A DNA stretch of 64,000 nucleotides from Lentzea jiangxiensis (GCF_900104175.1 NZ_FNIX01000004.1:248001-312000), one strand, 5' to 3'. Counted from the first letter of the stretch, positions 42,317-51,941 are shown. The notes: generated by a model not told the origin, from the sequence alone. A program made the numbers and translations.

Positions 42317-43675
42317 TCAGTCGGCCAGCGCGAAGCGCTCGGCGTGGATCTGGTTGCTGGGCACTCCCAGCTCGTCGAGGCTGGTGATCACCGCGTCGGT
42401 CATGCCGCCGGGGCCGCAGATGAACACGTCGCGGTCCTGCACGTCCGGCACGAGCGCGGCGATGTTCTCCGGGCCGAGCAGCGGGCCGTTCGGGGTGATC
42501 GTCTTCGACGAGCCGGTGACCAGGCGCAGCACCGCGCCCTTGGCCTTCGCGAGGCCCTCGATCTCGCGCAGCAGCACCGCCTCGCGCGGGTCGCCGACCC
42601 GGTACAGCACCACGACGTGGCCCTTGATCTCCTCCAGAAGCGCGCGGACCGGCGTGACGCCGACACCGCCCGCGACGAGGAGCGCGTTGGGCTTGATCTG
42701 GTGCATGGTCGTGAAGGCGCCGTACGGGCCTTCGGCGAACACGCGGGTGCCCACCTGGACGTTGCGGATGTCCGCGCTGCCGGTGCCGAGCGCCTTCGCG
42801 GTGAGCCGCAGGTACTTGCCGTTGGGCGCGGCGGACAGCGAGAACGGGTTGGCCTGCCACCAGCGGTCCTTGGTCAGGAACCGCCAGAGGAAGAACTGGC
42901 CGGCCTGGGCGCCGAGCCGGTCGAGGTCCCTGCCCTCGATGTAGACCGAGACGACGTTGTGCGCCTCGGGCACGACGGCGGCCACGTGGAACCGGTGGCG
43001 CCAGTTGCGCCACAGCGGGAGCACGACGCGTCCGATCAGGACGGAGCCCAGCGCGAACGCCCAGAGCCCCCACCAGTAGCCCGTGGCGAGCGCGGACTTG
43101 CGGAACGTGCTGCCGACCGCGACCTGGTGCGAGAACGCGAGGAAGATCGCGATGTAGGTGTAGAGGTGGATGAAGTGCCAGGTCTCGTAGGCCATCTTGC
43201 GCCGCGCGAAACGGGCCGAGACGACGCCGACGACCATGATGACCGCCCACGCCACCAGCGCGCGGAGGACGCCTTCGAGTTCGGTCGCCTGCCGGACGAC
43301 CTCGGCGATCGGCCCCTCGGAGCCCGCGTTGCCGAACGCGATGAAGACCAGGTGCCCGATCAGCATCCAGAAGATCGTGAAGCCGACCCAGCGGTGCCAC
43401 GAGGTGAGCTTGTCCATGCCGAGCCGCCGGTCGAGCCACGGCAGCCGCGCCACCAGCAGCAGCTGGAACGCCATCGCGAGCGCGCCGTAGAGGCCCGCGA
43501 GCCTGCCGAAGTTGACCAGCTTGTTCGAGCCGACGCCCGCCGCGTTGAACAGGTACGTCACGAACGCCGCGTTGGCCAGGAGGAACACGTAGAGGCCGGC
43601 TTTGGCCAGCACCTCGTGCGGCGTCGCCCGGCCGGCCCGCGCCGGTCGCGCGGGGTGCTGCAGGGTGGTCGTCAC
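42317..43675 (-). CDS. Ferric-reductase-like transmembrane NAD(P)H/FAD oxidoreductase
   Basis: This 452-residue membrane flavocytochrome-like protein has six predicted helices in residues about 25-215, with His residues in WHRWVGF, LIGHLVFIA, WHFIHLYTYI and AFSHQVAV that could ligate heme. The cytosolic ferredoxin-reductase half has an FAD motif (NPFSLSAAP), VAGGVGVTPVRALLEEI for NAD(P)H and the C-terminal DVFICGPGGMTDAV. It should take electrons from NAD(P)H across the membrane. GAGGAG lies 6 bases before the GTG. It is the first gene of the unit with the FMN-binding protein and ApbE, and is divergent from a two-component system that may control it. Confidence 0.87.
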   Translation of the reverse strand: MTTTLQHPARPARAGRATPHEVLAKAGLYVFLLANAAFVTYLFNAAGVGSNKLVNFGRLAGLYGALAMAFQLLLVARLPWLDRRLGMDKLTSWHRWVGFTIFWMLIGHLVFIAFGNAGSEGPIAEVVRQATELEGVLRALVAWAVIMVVGVVSARFARRKMAYETWHFIHLYTYIAIFLAFSHQVAVGSTFRKSALATGYWWGLWAFALGSVLIGRVVLPLWRNWRHRFHVAAVVPEAHNVVSVYIEGRDLDRLGAQAGQFFLWRFLTKDRWWQANPFSLSAAPNGKYLRLTAKALGTGSADIRNVQVGTRVFAEGPYGAFTTMHQIKPNALLVAGGVGVTPVRALLEEIKGHVVVLYRVGDPREAVLLREIEGLAKAKGAVLRLVTGSSKTITPNGPLLGPENIAALVPDVQDRDVFICGPGGMTDAVITSLDELGVPSNQIHAERFALAD

Positions 43676-43792
43676 GGCGGGCTCCTCGGTCGGGCGGTCT
43701 CCGGCGGTCGTGGTCGATCCTCTGCGCCGCGGCTGTGGCTCTCCTTTGCCCGCGCTGTCGACTTCCTGTCGATCGAGCGGGGGAACCACCGG

Positions 43793-44509
43793 GTGGCGCA
43801 CCATGAGCACGTGGACAAGGGCAACTCGGTTCGATTGCTCGTCGTGGACGACGAGCCGCACATCGCTGACCTCGTCGCGACCGTCGCCCGGTACGAGGGC
43901 TGGCAGGCCGCGACCGCGCTCAACGGCGAAGAGGCGTTGAGGGAGGCGGCCGAGTTCCAGCCGGACATCGTGGTGCTCGACCTCATGCTGCCCGACCTGG
44001 ACGGGTTCACCGTTCTCGATCGGCTCCGGTCGGCCGGCGCGATGGTGCCCGTGGTCTTCCTGACGGCCCGTGACGGCACCGCGGACCGCGTGGCGGGTCT
44101 CACCCGAGGCGGCGACGACTACCTCGTGAAACCCTTCTCGGTCGAAGAGCTCATGGCCCGGCTGAGGGCCGTGCTGCGCCGCTCGACCGGTCCGTCGTGG
44201 AAGCGGTCCGTGCTGAAGGTCTCCGACCTGGTGATGGACGAGGACACCCGCGAGGTCCGCCGCGGCGGCAAGCTCGTGACGCTGACGCCGACCGAGTACG
44301 AGCTGCTGCGGTACCTCATGCGGCGCTCCCCGGCCGTGCTCACGAAGGCGCAGATCCTCGACCACGTGTGGGAGTACGACTTCGGCGGCCGGTCCAACGT
44401 GGTCGAGCTCGTCATCTCGCACCTGCGCCGCAAGCTCGACGACGGCCGCGAGCCGTTGATCCACACCGTGCGCGGTGTGGGGTACGTGCTCCGCCGAGCA
44501 GCCCAGTGA
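43793..44509 (+). CDS. OmpR-family response regulator
   Basis: This 238-residue response regulator has a receiver domain (about 12-128) with VVDDE, phospho-acceptor Asp63 in VVLDLMLPDLDG, Thr91 and Lys113 in LVKPFS. A winged-helix output domain follows (about 145-235), including TPTEYELLRYLMRR and VVELVISHLRRKLDD. The start is ambiguous: the GTG at 43793 has GGGGGAA at a fair distance, and a GTG at 43811 is also in frame. The partner histidine kinase gene begins 7 bases after its stop. The divergent flavin electron-transfer operon is a plausible target. Confidence 0.88.
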   Translation: MAHHEHVDKGNSVRLLVVDDEPHIADLVATVARYEGWQAATALNGEEALREAAEFQPDIVVLDLMLPDLDGFTVLDRLRSAGAMVPVVFLTARDGTADRVAGLTRGGDDYLVKPFSVEELMARLRAVLRRSTGPSWKRSVLKVSDLVMDEDTREVRRGGKLVTLTPTEYELLRYLMRRSPAVLTKAQILDHVWEYDFGGRSNVVELVISHLRRKLDDGREPLIHTVRGVGYVLRRAAQ

Positions 44510-44516
44510 GCCCGCG

Positions 44517-45932
44517 GTGAAGCTCGCCTGGAAGCCGATGCGCGACTGGCGGCTCGGCACCCGGCTCGCGCTGGCGCTGGGCGCGCTCGCGCTCACGGTG
44601 TTCGTGATCGTCGGCTGGGTGATGGTCGCCTCGATGCAGTCGTTCCTCGACCGCCGCCTCGACGACCAGATGGTGATCAGCCAGCAGGGCGCGGCCAAGG
44701 AGGTCGAGTACTACGGCAAGGTCACCAAGATCCCGCCGGACTGGTTCGCCGTCGTCTACAAGATCGAGAACGGTGGCGTCACGGCCCTGCCCGGCGGCCA
44801 GCAGCCGCAGGACCGCGAGGAGTTCGACGCCCTCGCGAAGAAGGCGCTGACGGCCGACGGGTTCCAGACCGAGTACCTGCGCGGCGAGGGCAGGTTCCGG
44901 CTGCGCGCCTGCCAGATCGTCCAGGACGAGTTCATCGTGGTCAGCGCGGCACCGATGACCGACCGCGACGGCACGATCTCCCAGCTCGTCACCGTCAGCG
45001 TGATCGCGTTCCTGGCCGCGCTCGTCGCGCTGGTCGTGGGCGGGCAGGCGTTGATCCGCAAGGGCATGCGCCCCCTGTCGGACATGGCGGACACCGCGCA
45101 CGACATCTCCTCGCACGACCTGACCGACTCCAGCGACCTCAACGCGCGCGTGGACGGACGTGGCGGCGGCGTGGAGGTCGAGGAGCTGCGCGAGGCGTTC
45201 AACAAGATGCTCGCGCACATCGACTCGTCGTTGTCCGCGCGCACGGCGGCAGAACAACGCTTGCGGCGGTTCATCGCCGACGCCTCGCACGAGCTGCGCA
45301 CGCCGCTGACCTCGTTGCGCGGCTACGCCGACCTCTTCAAGTACGCGGCGGCCAACGAACCCGGCGAACGCGAGAAGCACCTGGAGAAGCTGCGCTCGGA
45401 GGCGTCGCGCATGAGCGTGCTGCTCGACGACCTGCTGCTGCTCGCCCGCCTGGACTCCGCGGAGTCGGAACCGCCGCTGCGCCCGGAGGAGGTGGACCTG
45501 TCCGTGGTCGCCGAGGCGGCCGCCGACGCGTTCCGCACGGCTCGGCAGACCCACGAGCTGTCGCTGGACGCCGACACGGTGACCATGACCGCCGATCCGG
45601 CGCGCCTGCGGCAGGTGCTCGACAACCTGCTGACCAACGCGGCCGTGCACACCCCCGCCGGCACCGCCGTGTCGGTGGAGGTGACGGCCGAGAACGGCTG
45701 GGCGGTGATCCGCGTGGCCGACACCGGTCCCGGCATCCCGGAGGACGACCAGGCGCGGATCTTCGACCGGTTCTACCGCGTGGACGACTCCCGGACCCGC
45801 CAGCGCGGCGGCAGCGGCCTCGGGCTCGCCGTCGTCCAGTCGCTGGTCGAGGCGCACGGCGGCACGATCGCGCTGACCAGCAGGCCGGGGTCGACGGTCT
45901 TCACGATCCGCCTCCCCCGGCACGCGGGCTAG
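44517..45932 (+). CDS. Sensor histidine kinase
   Basis: This is a membrane histidine kinase of about 471 residues. TM1 (about 18-40), an extracytoplasmic sensor segment of about 120 residues and TM2 (about 157-178) are followed by HAMP, then HisKA with ASHELRTPLTSLRGY (His258). The HATPase domain has DNLLTNAAVHT (N box), ADTGPGIP (G1), FDRFYRVDD (F) and GGSGLGLAVV (G2). The signal is unknown. The GTG at 44517 was chosen for its closeness to the regulator stop; the ATG at 44538 is an alternative. It ends 1 base from the convergent aldo/keto reductase gene. Confidence 0.88.
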   Translation: MKLAWKPMRDWRLGTRLALALGALALTVFVIVGWVMVASMQSFLDRRLDDQMVISQQGAAKEVEYYGKVTKIPPDWFAVVYKIENGGVTALPGGQQPQDREEFDALAKKALTADGFQTEYLRGEGRFRLRACQIVQDEFIVVSAAPMTDRDGTISQLVTVSVIAFLAALVALVVGGQALIRKGMRPLSDMADTAHDISSHDLTDSSDLNARVDGRGGGVEVEELREAFNKMLAHIDSSLSARTAAEQRLRRFIADASHELRTPLTSLRGYADLFKYAAANEPGEREKHLEKLRSEASRMSVLLDDLLLLARLDSAESEPPLRPEEVDLSVVAEAAADAFRTARQTHELSLDADTVTMTADPARLRQVLDNLLTNAAVHTPAGTAVSVEVTAENGWAVIRVADTGPGIPEDDQARIFDRFYRVDDSRTRQRGGSGLGLAVVQSLVEAHGGTIALTSRPGSTVFTIRLPRHAG

Positions 45933-45933
45933 C

Positions 45934-46962
45934 TCATTCCGCCTGCGAGGACGTGGCCCACAGGTCGATGCCCGACTCGACGGCGTGCTCGTCGATCTGG
46001 GCGAGCTCGTCGTCGGTCAGCGGCGGCGCCTGCAGGGCCGCGAGGTTCTGCTCCAGCTGCCCGACCGAGGACGCGCCGATCAACGCCGACGTGACGCGCG
46101 GGTCGCGGATCGTCCAGGTCAGCGCGAGCTGCGCCAGCGACTGCCCGCGCGACTTCGCGATCTCGTCGAGCGCCCGGATGCGGCCGAGGTTCTGCTCGCT
46201 CAGCAGGTCCGTCGACAGCGACTTGCCCTGCGTGGCACGCGATCCCTCGGGAATGCCGTTCAGGTAGCGGTCGGTCAGCATGCCCTGCGCGAGCGGCGAG
46301 AACGCGATGCAGCCCGCGCCGACCTCCTCCAGCGTGTCCAGCAGCTCCGGCTCGATCCAGCGGTTGAGCATCGAGTAGGACGGCTGGTGGATCAGCAACG
46401 GCACCCCGGCGCTCTTGAGCAGCTGCGCGGCCTCGCGGGTCTTCGCGGGCGAGTACGACGAGATGCCGACGTAGAGCGCCTTGCCCTGCTGCACGGCGCT
46501 GACCAGGGCGCCCATCGTCTCTTCCAGCGGCGTCTCCGGGTCGAACCGGTGCGAGTAGAAGATGTCGACGTAGTCGAGACCCATCCGCGTCAGCGACTGG
46601 TCGAGCGAGCTCAGCAGGTACTTGCGGCTGCCCCACTCCCCGTACGGCCCGTCCCACATGTCGTAGCCGGCCTTGGTGGAAATCACGAGCTCGTCGCGGT
46701 ACGGCCTGAGATCATCCTTCAGGATCTGCCCGAACGTGATCTCCGCCGAACCGTAGGGCGGACCGTAGTTGTTGGCGAGGTCGAAGTGCGTGACACCGAG
46801 GTCGAACGCCCTCCGCGCGATGCCCCGGCCCAACTCGTACGGCCGGTCACCGCCGAAGTTGTGCCACAGACCGAGGGAGATGGCGGGCAGCTTGAGACCG
46901 CTGCGCCCCGTCCGCCGGTAGGTCATCTGGTCGTAGCGCGCGCTATCCGCGAGGTAGGACAT
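45934..46962 (-). CDS. Aldo/keto reductase, YghZ/GAP reductase-like
   Basis: This 342-residue NADPH-dependent reductase barrel is close to the YghZ (L-glyceraldehyde-3-phosphate reductase) group. It shows MTYRRTGRSGLKLPAISLGL at the start, FDLANNYGPPYGSAE (Asp and Tyr), VISTKAGYDMWDGPYG (Lys), DIFYSHRFDP (His) and TSALIGASSVGQL for NADPH. The group reduces methylglyoxal and short aldehydes, suggesting detoxification. Its ATG lies only about 10 bases from the start of the divergent repeat protein. Confidence 0.87.
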   Translation of the reverse strand: MSYLADSARYDQMTYRRTGRSGLKLPAISLGLWHNFGGDRPYELGRGIARRAFDLGVTHFDLANNYGPPYGSAEITFGQILKDDLRPYRDELVISTKAGYDMWDGPYGEWGSRKYLLSSLDQSLTRMGLDYVDIFYSHRFDPETPLEETMGALVSAVQQGKALYVGISSYSPAKTREAAQLLKSAGVPLLIHQPSYSMLNRWIEPELLDTLEEVGAGCIAFSPLAQGMLTDRYLNGIPEGSRATQGKSLSTDLLSEQNLGRIRALDEIAKSRGQSLAQLALTWTIRDPRVTSALIGASSVGQLEQNLAALQAPPLTDDELAQIDEHAVESGIDLWATSSQAE

Positions 46963-46972
46963 GGGACCAACA

Positions 46973-48655
46973 ATGTCACGTCCTAGTGGGACAGAGCAGG
47001 ACATGATCCGCGCGGCCGGGGCGGGTGCGGTGCTCGACCTCTCACGCCGTGGGAACAACGTGGTGCGCGCCACGGCGATCCGGGACCTGGTGCGGTCGGG
47101 CGAGGTGGATCCGCGCGGTCTCCTGCTGGTGGGCGTCCGCGTCACCGGCGTGCTGGACCTGAGCTTCATCAGCACCTCGACAGCCCTGCAGCTGGACGAT
47201 TGCGTCTTCGAAGAACACGTGCTGATGCACGACACCGAACTGCCCGCGCTGTCGCTCGAGGGGTCCACGCTGCCGGAGTTGCGCGCGGAGAACCTGCGCA
47301 CCCGCTACCTGAACCTGGAGCGCGCACGCTGCAGCGGAACGGTGGACCTCGAAAACGCGCGCATCGACGGCTCCTTGTTGATGTCCGGGGCCAGCACGAC
47401 GAGGTTGTTCGCGTCCGGCCTGCACGTCAGCCGGAGCATGACCGCCACCGGCCTGTACGCCCGCAAGGTCGTGCTCGACGTCTGCGACATCGGTGGTGAG
47501 CTGAACCTCCGCGAGGCCGTGGTCGTCAGCGAGTCGGGCGTCGCGCTCATCGCGCACAACGCGAAGGTGGGAGCGGACGTCGAACTCACCGGAGCCTTCG
47601 TCAGGTCGAAGGACGCGCTCGCCGTGCAGCTGTTCGACGCCAAGGCCTCCAGTTTGCGGATGAACGGCGCCGTGCTGCGAGGTGCCAAGGCGCTGTGCCT
47701 CGACGGAGCGGCATTCTCGCAGGACGTGTTGCTGGAAGGCGGTTTCGACGCTCGTTCGGACGCCGACACCATCTCCATGATCGACACCCGCGTCGGCTCC
47801 ACGCTCGTCCTCGGCGGCTCGGTGCGGAGTCGCCTCGGCCAAGCCGTGGTGCTGCACCGGACCGAGGTGGGCGCGAGCATCGCGATCACCGACGCCGAGA
47901 TCAGCACAGCCGGCAGGTTCGCGGCCCTCGACCTCACCGGCACCGCCGTGAACGGCGATCTCGTCATCGAGTCCACGAAGTTGACCAATCGAGGCCGGGG
48001 CTGCGAACTCGAACTCGCCGGCACGAAGGTGGGCGGCCAGCTCCACCTCAGCGAGTCGGAGTGGATGAAAGCCGAAGGCTTCACCGTGGCGCTGGACGGT
48101 CTCACCTATGCGAACCAGCCGGACGACATCGACGTGTGGCTCACGATGCTGCGTGACCACACCCGCCACTACGAAGCCCAGCCGTACCAGCAGCTCGCTG
48201 CCGTTCACCGCGCCGCGGGCCACGAGCACAAGGCCCGGCGCGCGCTGATCGCGCAGCAGGAGGACCTCCGCCGTCACGGCGACCCCGGCAACAAGCTGTG
48301 GCACTGGTTCCTGGGCGTCACTCTCGGCTACGGCTACCGGCCGTCACGAGCGGTGGCCGGACTTCTGGTGACGTTCCTGCTGGCGATGGGTCTCGTGTGG
48401 ACAGCAGGGCAGTTCAACGGCCTCACACCGGCCAAGGACCGCCCAGCCGACGCCTGTTCACCGGTGAACAGGATCAGTCTTGCGGCGGATCTCGCGATCC
48501 CGCTCGTGAAGCTCGGTGGCACACCGAGGTGCGAACTGGCGAACGGTCCAGCCGGGCAGTGGGCGACCGGAGCAGGCTGGGCCGTGCAGGTCCTGGGTTG
48601 GTCGTTCGCCACGCTGAGCGTCGCGGGGTTCACCGGGCTCGTCCGCAAGAACTGA
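46973..48655 (+). CDS. Membrane-anchored right-handed beta-helix repeat protein, function unknown
   Basis: This protein of about 560 residues has no familiar enzymatic motif. Residues about 40-400 consist of repeated strands of roughly 20 residues with pentapeptide-like or polymer-forming periodicity (for example GVLDLSFISTSTALQLDDC, GTVDLENARIDGSLLMSG, GGELNLREAVV, GQLHLSESEW), implying a right-handed beta-helix. A helical segment follows (LAAVHRAAGHEHKARRAL), then two membrane helices (about 448-470 and 535-555). The order places the helix on one side of the membrane and the anchor at the C-terminus. Similar actinomycete proteins are loosely labelled membrane-associated oxidoreductases without support. 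The ATG at 46973 is preferred because the ATG at 46961 overlaps the divergent gene's start; the ATG at 47003 is also possible. Confidence 0.7.
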   Translation: MSRPSGTEQDMIRAAGAGAVLDLSRRGNNVVRATAIRDLVRSGEVDPRGLLLVGVRVTGVLDLSFISTSTALQLDDCVFEEHVLMHDTELPALSLEGSTLPELRAENLRTRYLNLERARCSGTVDLENARIDGSLLMSGASTTRLFASGLHVSRSMTATGLYARKVVLDVCDIGGELNLREAVVVSESGVALIAHNAKVGADVELTGAFVRSKDALAVQLFDAKASSLRMNGAVLRGAKALCLDGAAFSQDVLLEGGFDARSDADTISMIDTRVGSTLVLGGSVRSRLGQAVVLHRTEVGASIAITDAEISTAGRFAALDLTGTAVNGDLVIESTKLTNRGRGCELELAGTKVGGQLHLSESEWMKAEGFTVALDGLTYANQPDDIDVWLTMLRDHTRHYEAQPYQQLAAVHRAAGHEHKARRALIAQQEDLRRHGDPGNKLWHWFLGVTLGYGYRPSRAVAGLLVTFLLAMGLVWTAGQFNGLTPAKDRPADACSPVNRISLAADLAIPLVKLGGTPRCELANGPAGQWATGAGWAVQVLGWSFATLSVAGFTGLVRKN

Positions 48656-48676
48656 ACGACGGCGCGGAGTGAATGC

Positions 48677-48710
48677 GAAGAGGGCCCGCCAACCTGGGCG
48701 AACCCTCTTC
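48677..48710 (-). terminator. Terminator hairpin downstream of tRNA-Thr
   Basis: GAAGAGGG (48677-48684) pairs with CCCTCTTC (48703-48710), with further pairing inside the loop. It lies 5 bases beyond the 3' end of the tRNA on the minus strand and also 21 bases after the stop of the beta-helix gene, so it may serve both. Confidence 0.65.
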
Positions 48711-48715
48711 TCCGG

Positions 48716-48791
48716 TGGAGCCGGCGAGGGGAATCGAACCCCTAACCTTTCGCTTACAAGGCGAGTGCTCTGCCAATTGAGCTACGCCGGC
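48716..48791 (-). tRNA. tRNA-Thr (anticodon UGU)
   Basis: This is a 76-base tRNA read on the minus strand. The acceptor stem is GCCGGCG/CGCCGGC with U73 and an encoded CCA. The D-arm is TAGCTCAATTGGCAGAGCA and the T-arm GGGGTTCGATTCCCC. The anticodon loop CTTGTAA has TGT at 48758-48756, reading ACA. The outer pair of the anticodon stem (27-43) is C with A, a mismatch; the other stems are complete. Confidence 0.95.
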
Positions 48792-48955
48792 CGGTCGGTG
48801 TTCGCGAACATCGTAAGCGCCCGTTGCGGGTGCTACCTGCGGCGAACGGTCTGCTCTCAGTGTGATCGGATTGCTCCGACCGGAGTCGGGCCAACCAACC
48901 GAGTGGCCCAAAGCGTCGTGACGACCGCCTTGACCAGGTCAGGAGGGTAACCAAC

Positions 48956-48979
48956 GGACAGTGATCATGTCCTCTTTTT
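48956..48979 (+). terminator. Possible attenuator or intrinsic terminator in the thrE-like leader
   Basis: GGACA (48956) pairs with TGTCC (48968-48972) around a 7-base loop, directly followed by TCTTTTT. A T-tract is unusual in this sequence. The element lies 25 bases before the exporter start and could attenuate its transcription. The stem is short, so the call is weak. Confidence 0.35.
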
Positions 48980-49004
48980 CGGGTCGCCCGATCGGAGGTG
49001 GCCG

Positions 49005-50393
49005 ATGACACAGCAACAGCCGAAGTGCCCGTCACGATCCACGACGGAGGTGCGCAACATTTCCACGAACAGCCTGCACGGCCCTGCTCTGCCCGATGAC
49101 ACCACGGTTCACCTGGTACTCGATCTCGCATTGAAGATCGGTGAGGTCCAAATGGCCAGTGGAGCCGGTGCGGCCGATGTGACAGCGACGATTCTCTCCG
49201 TCACAGAGAGCTATGGGTTGCCGCACACGGAAGTCGACGTGATCTACACCTCCATCAGCGTGTCGTGCCACCGCGGCACGGAGGCACTGCCGATCACCTC
49301 GATCCGCGTCGTCCGGCAGCGCGGTCTCGACTACACCCGGCTGGCGGACGTGGAGCAGCTCGTGCGCAACCCGGGGCCGATCGAGGAGGCGCACGCACGG
49401 CTCGAGGACATCGTCAACGCCAAGCACCCGTACCCGCGCTGGGTGGCGACCGCCGCGTGGGGCGGGATGGCCGCCTCCGTGGCGTTCCTCGTGGGCGGCG
49501 GGCTGGTGCTCGCGCTCACCGCCGCGGCCATCACCGCGGTGGTCGACCGGGTCGGCCGGTTGCTGAACCGCCGTGCGCTGCCGTTCTTCTTCCAGCAGCT
49601 GGTCGGCGGTGCGCTCGGCACGGGTGCCGCGCTCGCCGTCTACGCGACCGGGTTGCTGCCGGTGCGGCCGAGCCTGCTCGTCGCCGTCGGGATCGTCGTG
49701 CTGCTGTCCGGGCTCGCGCTGGTCAGCACCGTGCAGGACGCGATCTCCGGCTACAACGTGACCGCCGCGGGCCGCACGGTCGAGACGGTGCTGCTCAGCG
49801 CGGGCCTGATCGCGGGCGTCGCGCTGGCGATCCGCGCCGCCGTCCAGTTCGGGCTCGACATCAAGCTCAGCGACCCCCTGCCGGCCCTGATCTCCGCGGT
49901 GCCGATGCAGTTCGCGGCCGGTGCGGCGACGAGTGCGTTCTTCGCGCTCGCCAGCTACGCCCGGCCCCGCGCGCTCGTCGCCGCCGCCCTCTCCGGTGGG
50001 ATCGGCACCGCCGCCTACGGCCTCGTGACGAGCGCCGGGCTGGACGCGCTGCTCGCGTCGGCCGTGGCCGCCGCCATCACCGGGTTCGGCGGCGCGACGC
50101 TGACCCGCCGGTTGCGCATCCCGACGCTGGTCGTCGTGCAGGCGGGCGTGGTGCCGCTGCTGCCCGGCTGGACGACCTACCGGGGCCTGTTCCAGCTCAC
50201 GGCGGAAGGGGATCCGGCCGGCCTGAGCACCCTCGTCTTCGCCAGCGGCATCGCCCTCGCCCTGGCCGGGGGTGTCGTGTTCGGCGAGTACCTGGCGCAG
50301 CCCGTGCGCACCGGGCTGGGCCGCCTGGAGCGCAAGTTCGCCGGGCCGCGCCTGTCCGGGCCTCTCAAGCCCACGAAGCGTCGGTTGGAGTGA
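49005..50393 (+). CDS. ThrE-family threonine/serine exporter
   Basis: This 462-residue protein has a cytosolic N-terminal ThrE domain (about 35-150, [19 protein letters not shown] and [11 protein letters not shown]) and about ten membrane helices, the full-length single-polypeptide form as in Corynebacterium ThrE. It exports threonine and serine by proton antiport. [18 protein letters not shown] and [16 protein letters not shown] lie in the membrane half. The ATG follows GGAGG by 6 bases. It stands alone after the tRNA-Thr gene; a possible attenuator lies in its leader. Confidence 0.85.
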   Translation: MTQQQPKCPSRSTTEVRNISTNSLHGPALPDDTTVHLVLDLALKIGEVQMASGAGAADVTATILSVTESYGLPHTEVDVIYTSISVSCHRGTEALPITSIRVVRQRGLDYTRLADVEQLVRNPGPIEEAHARLEDIVNAKHPYPRWVATAAWGGMAASVAFLVGGGLVLALTAAAITAVVDRVGRLLNRRALPFFFQQLVGGALGTGAALAVYATGLLPVRPSLLVAVGIVVLLSGLALVSTVQDAISGYNVTAAGRTVETVLLSAGLIAGVALAIRAAVQFGLDIKLSDPLPALISAVPMQFAAGAATSAFFALASYARPRALVAAALSGGIGTAAYGLVTSAGLDALLASAVAAAITGFGGATLTRRLRIPTLVVVQAGVVPLLPGWTTYRGLFQLTAEGDPAGLSTLVFASGIALALAGGVVFGEYLAQPVRTGLGRLERKFAGPRLSGPLKPTKRRLE

Positions 50394-50463
50394 ACCTCCT
50401 TGTGACGGCCGTTACACGACACGCGACACGTTCGCATCAGCACTAACGTGGGCATTTGTGAGC

Positions 50464-51897
50464 ATGGACATTGGCGAGAACGGGGCGGAATTCGTAGTCG
50501 TGGCCAACAGGCTCCCGGTCGACCTGGAGCGCTTGCCCGACGGAACGGAGCGCTGGAAGCACAGCCCCGGCGGACTGGTGAGCGCGCTCGAACCGTTCCT
50601 CCGCTCACACAGCGGCGCCTGGGTCGGCTGGCCCGGCATCGCCGACGCCGAGGTGGCGCCGTTCGAGGACGACGGCCTGCTGCTGCACCCCGTCGAGCTC
50701 TCGGCCCGGGAGGTCGAGGACTACTACGAGGGCTTCTCCAACGGCACGCTCTGGCCGCTCTACCACGACGTCGTGGCCCAGCCGGCGTTCCACCGGCACT
50801 GGTGGAACACCTACGTGAGGGTCAACCAGCGCTTCGCCGACGCGACGGCGAAGGTGGCCGCGCAGGGCGCGACGGTGTGGGTGCAGGACTACCAGCTGCA
50901 GCTGGTGCCGGCGATGCTGCGCGAGCAGCGGCCCGACCTCAAGATCGGCTTCTTCCTGCACATCCCGTTCCCGCCGGTCGAGCTGTTCATGCAGCTCCCG
51001 TGGCGCACGGAGATCATCCGCGGCCTGCTCGGCGCCGACCTGGTGGGCTTCCACCGGCCCGGCGGCGCGCAGAACTTCCTCTGGCTGGCCCGCCGCCTCG
51101 TCGGCCTGGAGCCGAGCCGCGGCACCGTCGGCGTGCGCACCCGGCCCGGTGTCGTGCAGGTCGGTGACCGCACGGTGCGGGTCGGCGCGTTCCCGATCTC
51201 GATCGACAGCGCGGGACTCGACGCCGTCGCCCGGCGCAAGGAGACGCAGGCCCGCGCGAGGCAGATTCGAGAGGACCTCGGCAACCCGAAGCGCATCCTT
51301 CTCGGTGTGGACCGCCTCGACTACACGAAGGGCATCGACGTCCGCATCCGCGCTCTGTACGAGCTGATCGCGGACGGCCGCGTGGATCCCGAGGACGTCA
51401 CGATGATCCAGCTCGCGACGCCGAGCCGGGAGCGCGTCGACCACTACAAGACGATGCGGCAGGACATCGAGCAGTCCGTCGGCCGGATCAACGGCGAGTT
51501 CGGCCGCGTGGGCAAGCCCGTCGTGCACTACCTGCACCAGTCGGTGAACCGAGAGGAGCTCGTCGCGTTCATGAGCGCGGCGGACGTCATGGTCGTCACG
51601 CCCGTTCGGGACGGAATGAACCTCGTGTGCAAGGAGTACGTGGCCTGCCGATATGATCTTGGTGGAGCTCTGGTGCTCAGCGAGTTCGCCGGCGCCGCCG
51701 CAGAACTGACCAGCGCGTTCCTGGTGAACCCCCATGATCTGGACGGTGTCAAGAACGCGTTGCAGGCCGCCCTCGACATCGATCCAGCCGAAGGCCGCCG
51801 TAGGATGCGCGCGCTGCGCCGCCAAGTCCTCACCCACGACGTTGACCGTTGGGCGAGGTCGTTCCTGGAGGCGTTGGGCACGCAGACCTCGGTCTGA
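50464..51897 (+). CDS. otsA: Trehalose-6-phosphate synthase
   Basis: This is a 477-residue GT20 enzyme joining glucose from a nucleotide sugar to glucose-6-phosphate. Motifs include [71 protein letters not shown] and [15 protein letters not shown]. The ATG at 50464 was chosen; a GTG two codons earlier (50458) is equally possible and neither has a clear ribosome site. The phosphatase fusion begins 45 bases after its stop, so the two trehalose synthesis steps are on one transcript. Confidence 0.93.
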   Translation: MDIGENGAEFVVVANRLPVDLERLPDGTERWKHSPGGLVSALEPFLRSHSGAWVGWPGIADAEVAPFEDDGLLLHPVELSAREVEDYYEGFSNGTLWPLYHDVVAQPAFHRHWWNTYVRVNQRFADATAKVAAQGATVWVQDYQLQLVPAMLREQRPDLKIGFFLHIPFPPVELFMQLPWRTEIIRGLLGADLVGFHRPGGAQNFLWLARRLVGLEPSRGTVGVRTRPGVVQVGDRTVRVGAFPISIDSAGLDAVARRKETQARARQIREDLGNPKRILLGVDRLDYTKGIDVRIRALYELIADGRVDPEDVTMIQLATPSRERVDHYKTMRQDIEQSVGRINGEFGRVGKPVVHYLHQSVNREELVAFMSAADVMVVTPVRDGMNLVCKEYVACRYDLGGALVLSEFAGAAAELTSAFLVNPHDLDGVKNALQAALDIDPAEGRRRMRALRRQVLTHDVDRWARSFLEALGTQTSV

Positions 51898-51941
51898 ATC
51901 CTTTCAGATCCCCTGACCCATCGAGTGCTCCAGGAGGGGCG

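Noticed and set aside
48799-48810. Perfect palindrome TGTTCGCGAACA upstream of tRNA-Thr as a LexA (SOS) box
   Set aside because: The half-sites are in the opposite order (GTTC..GAAC) to the actinobacterial SOS box (GAAC..GTTC), and it sits 8 bases before the tRNA 5' end. It may be chance.
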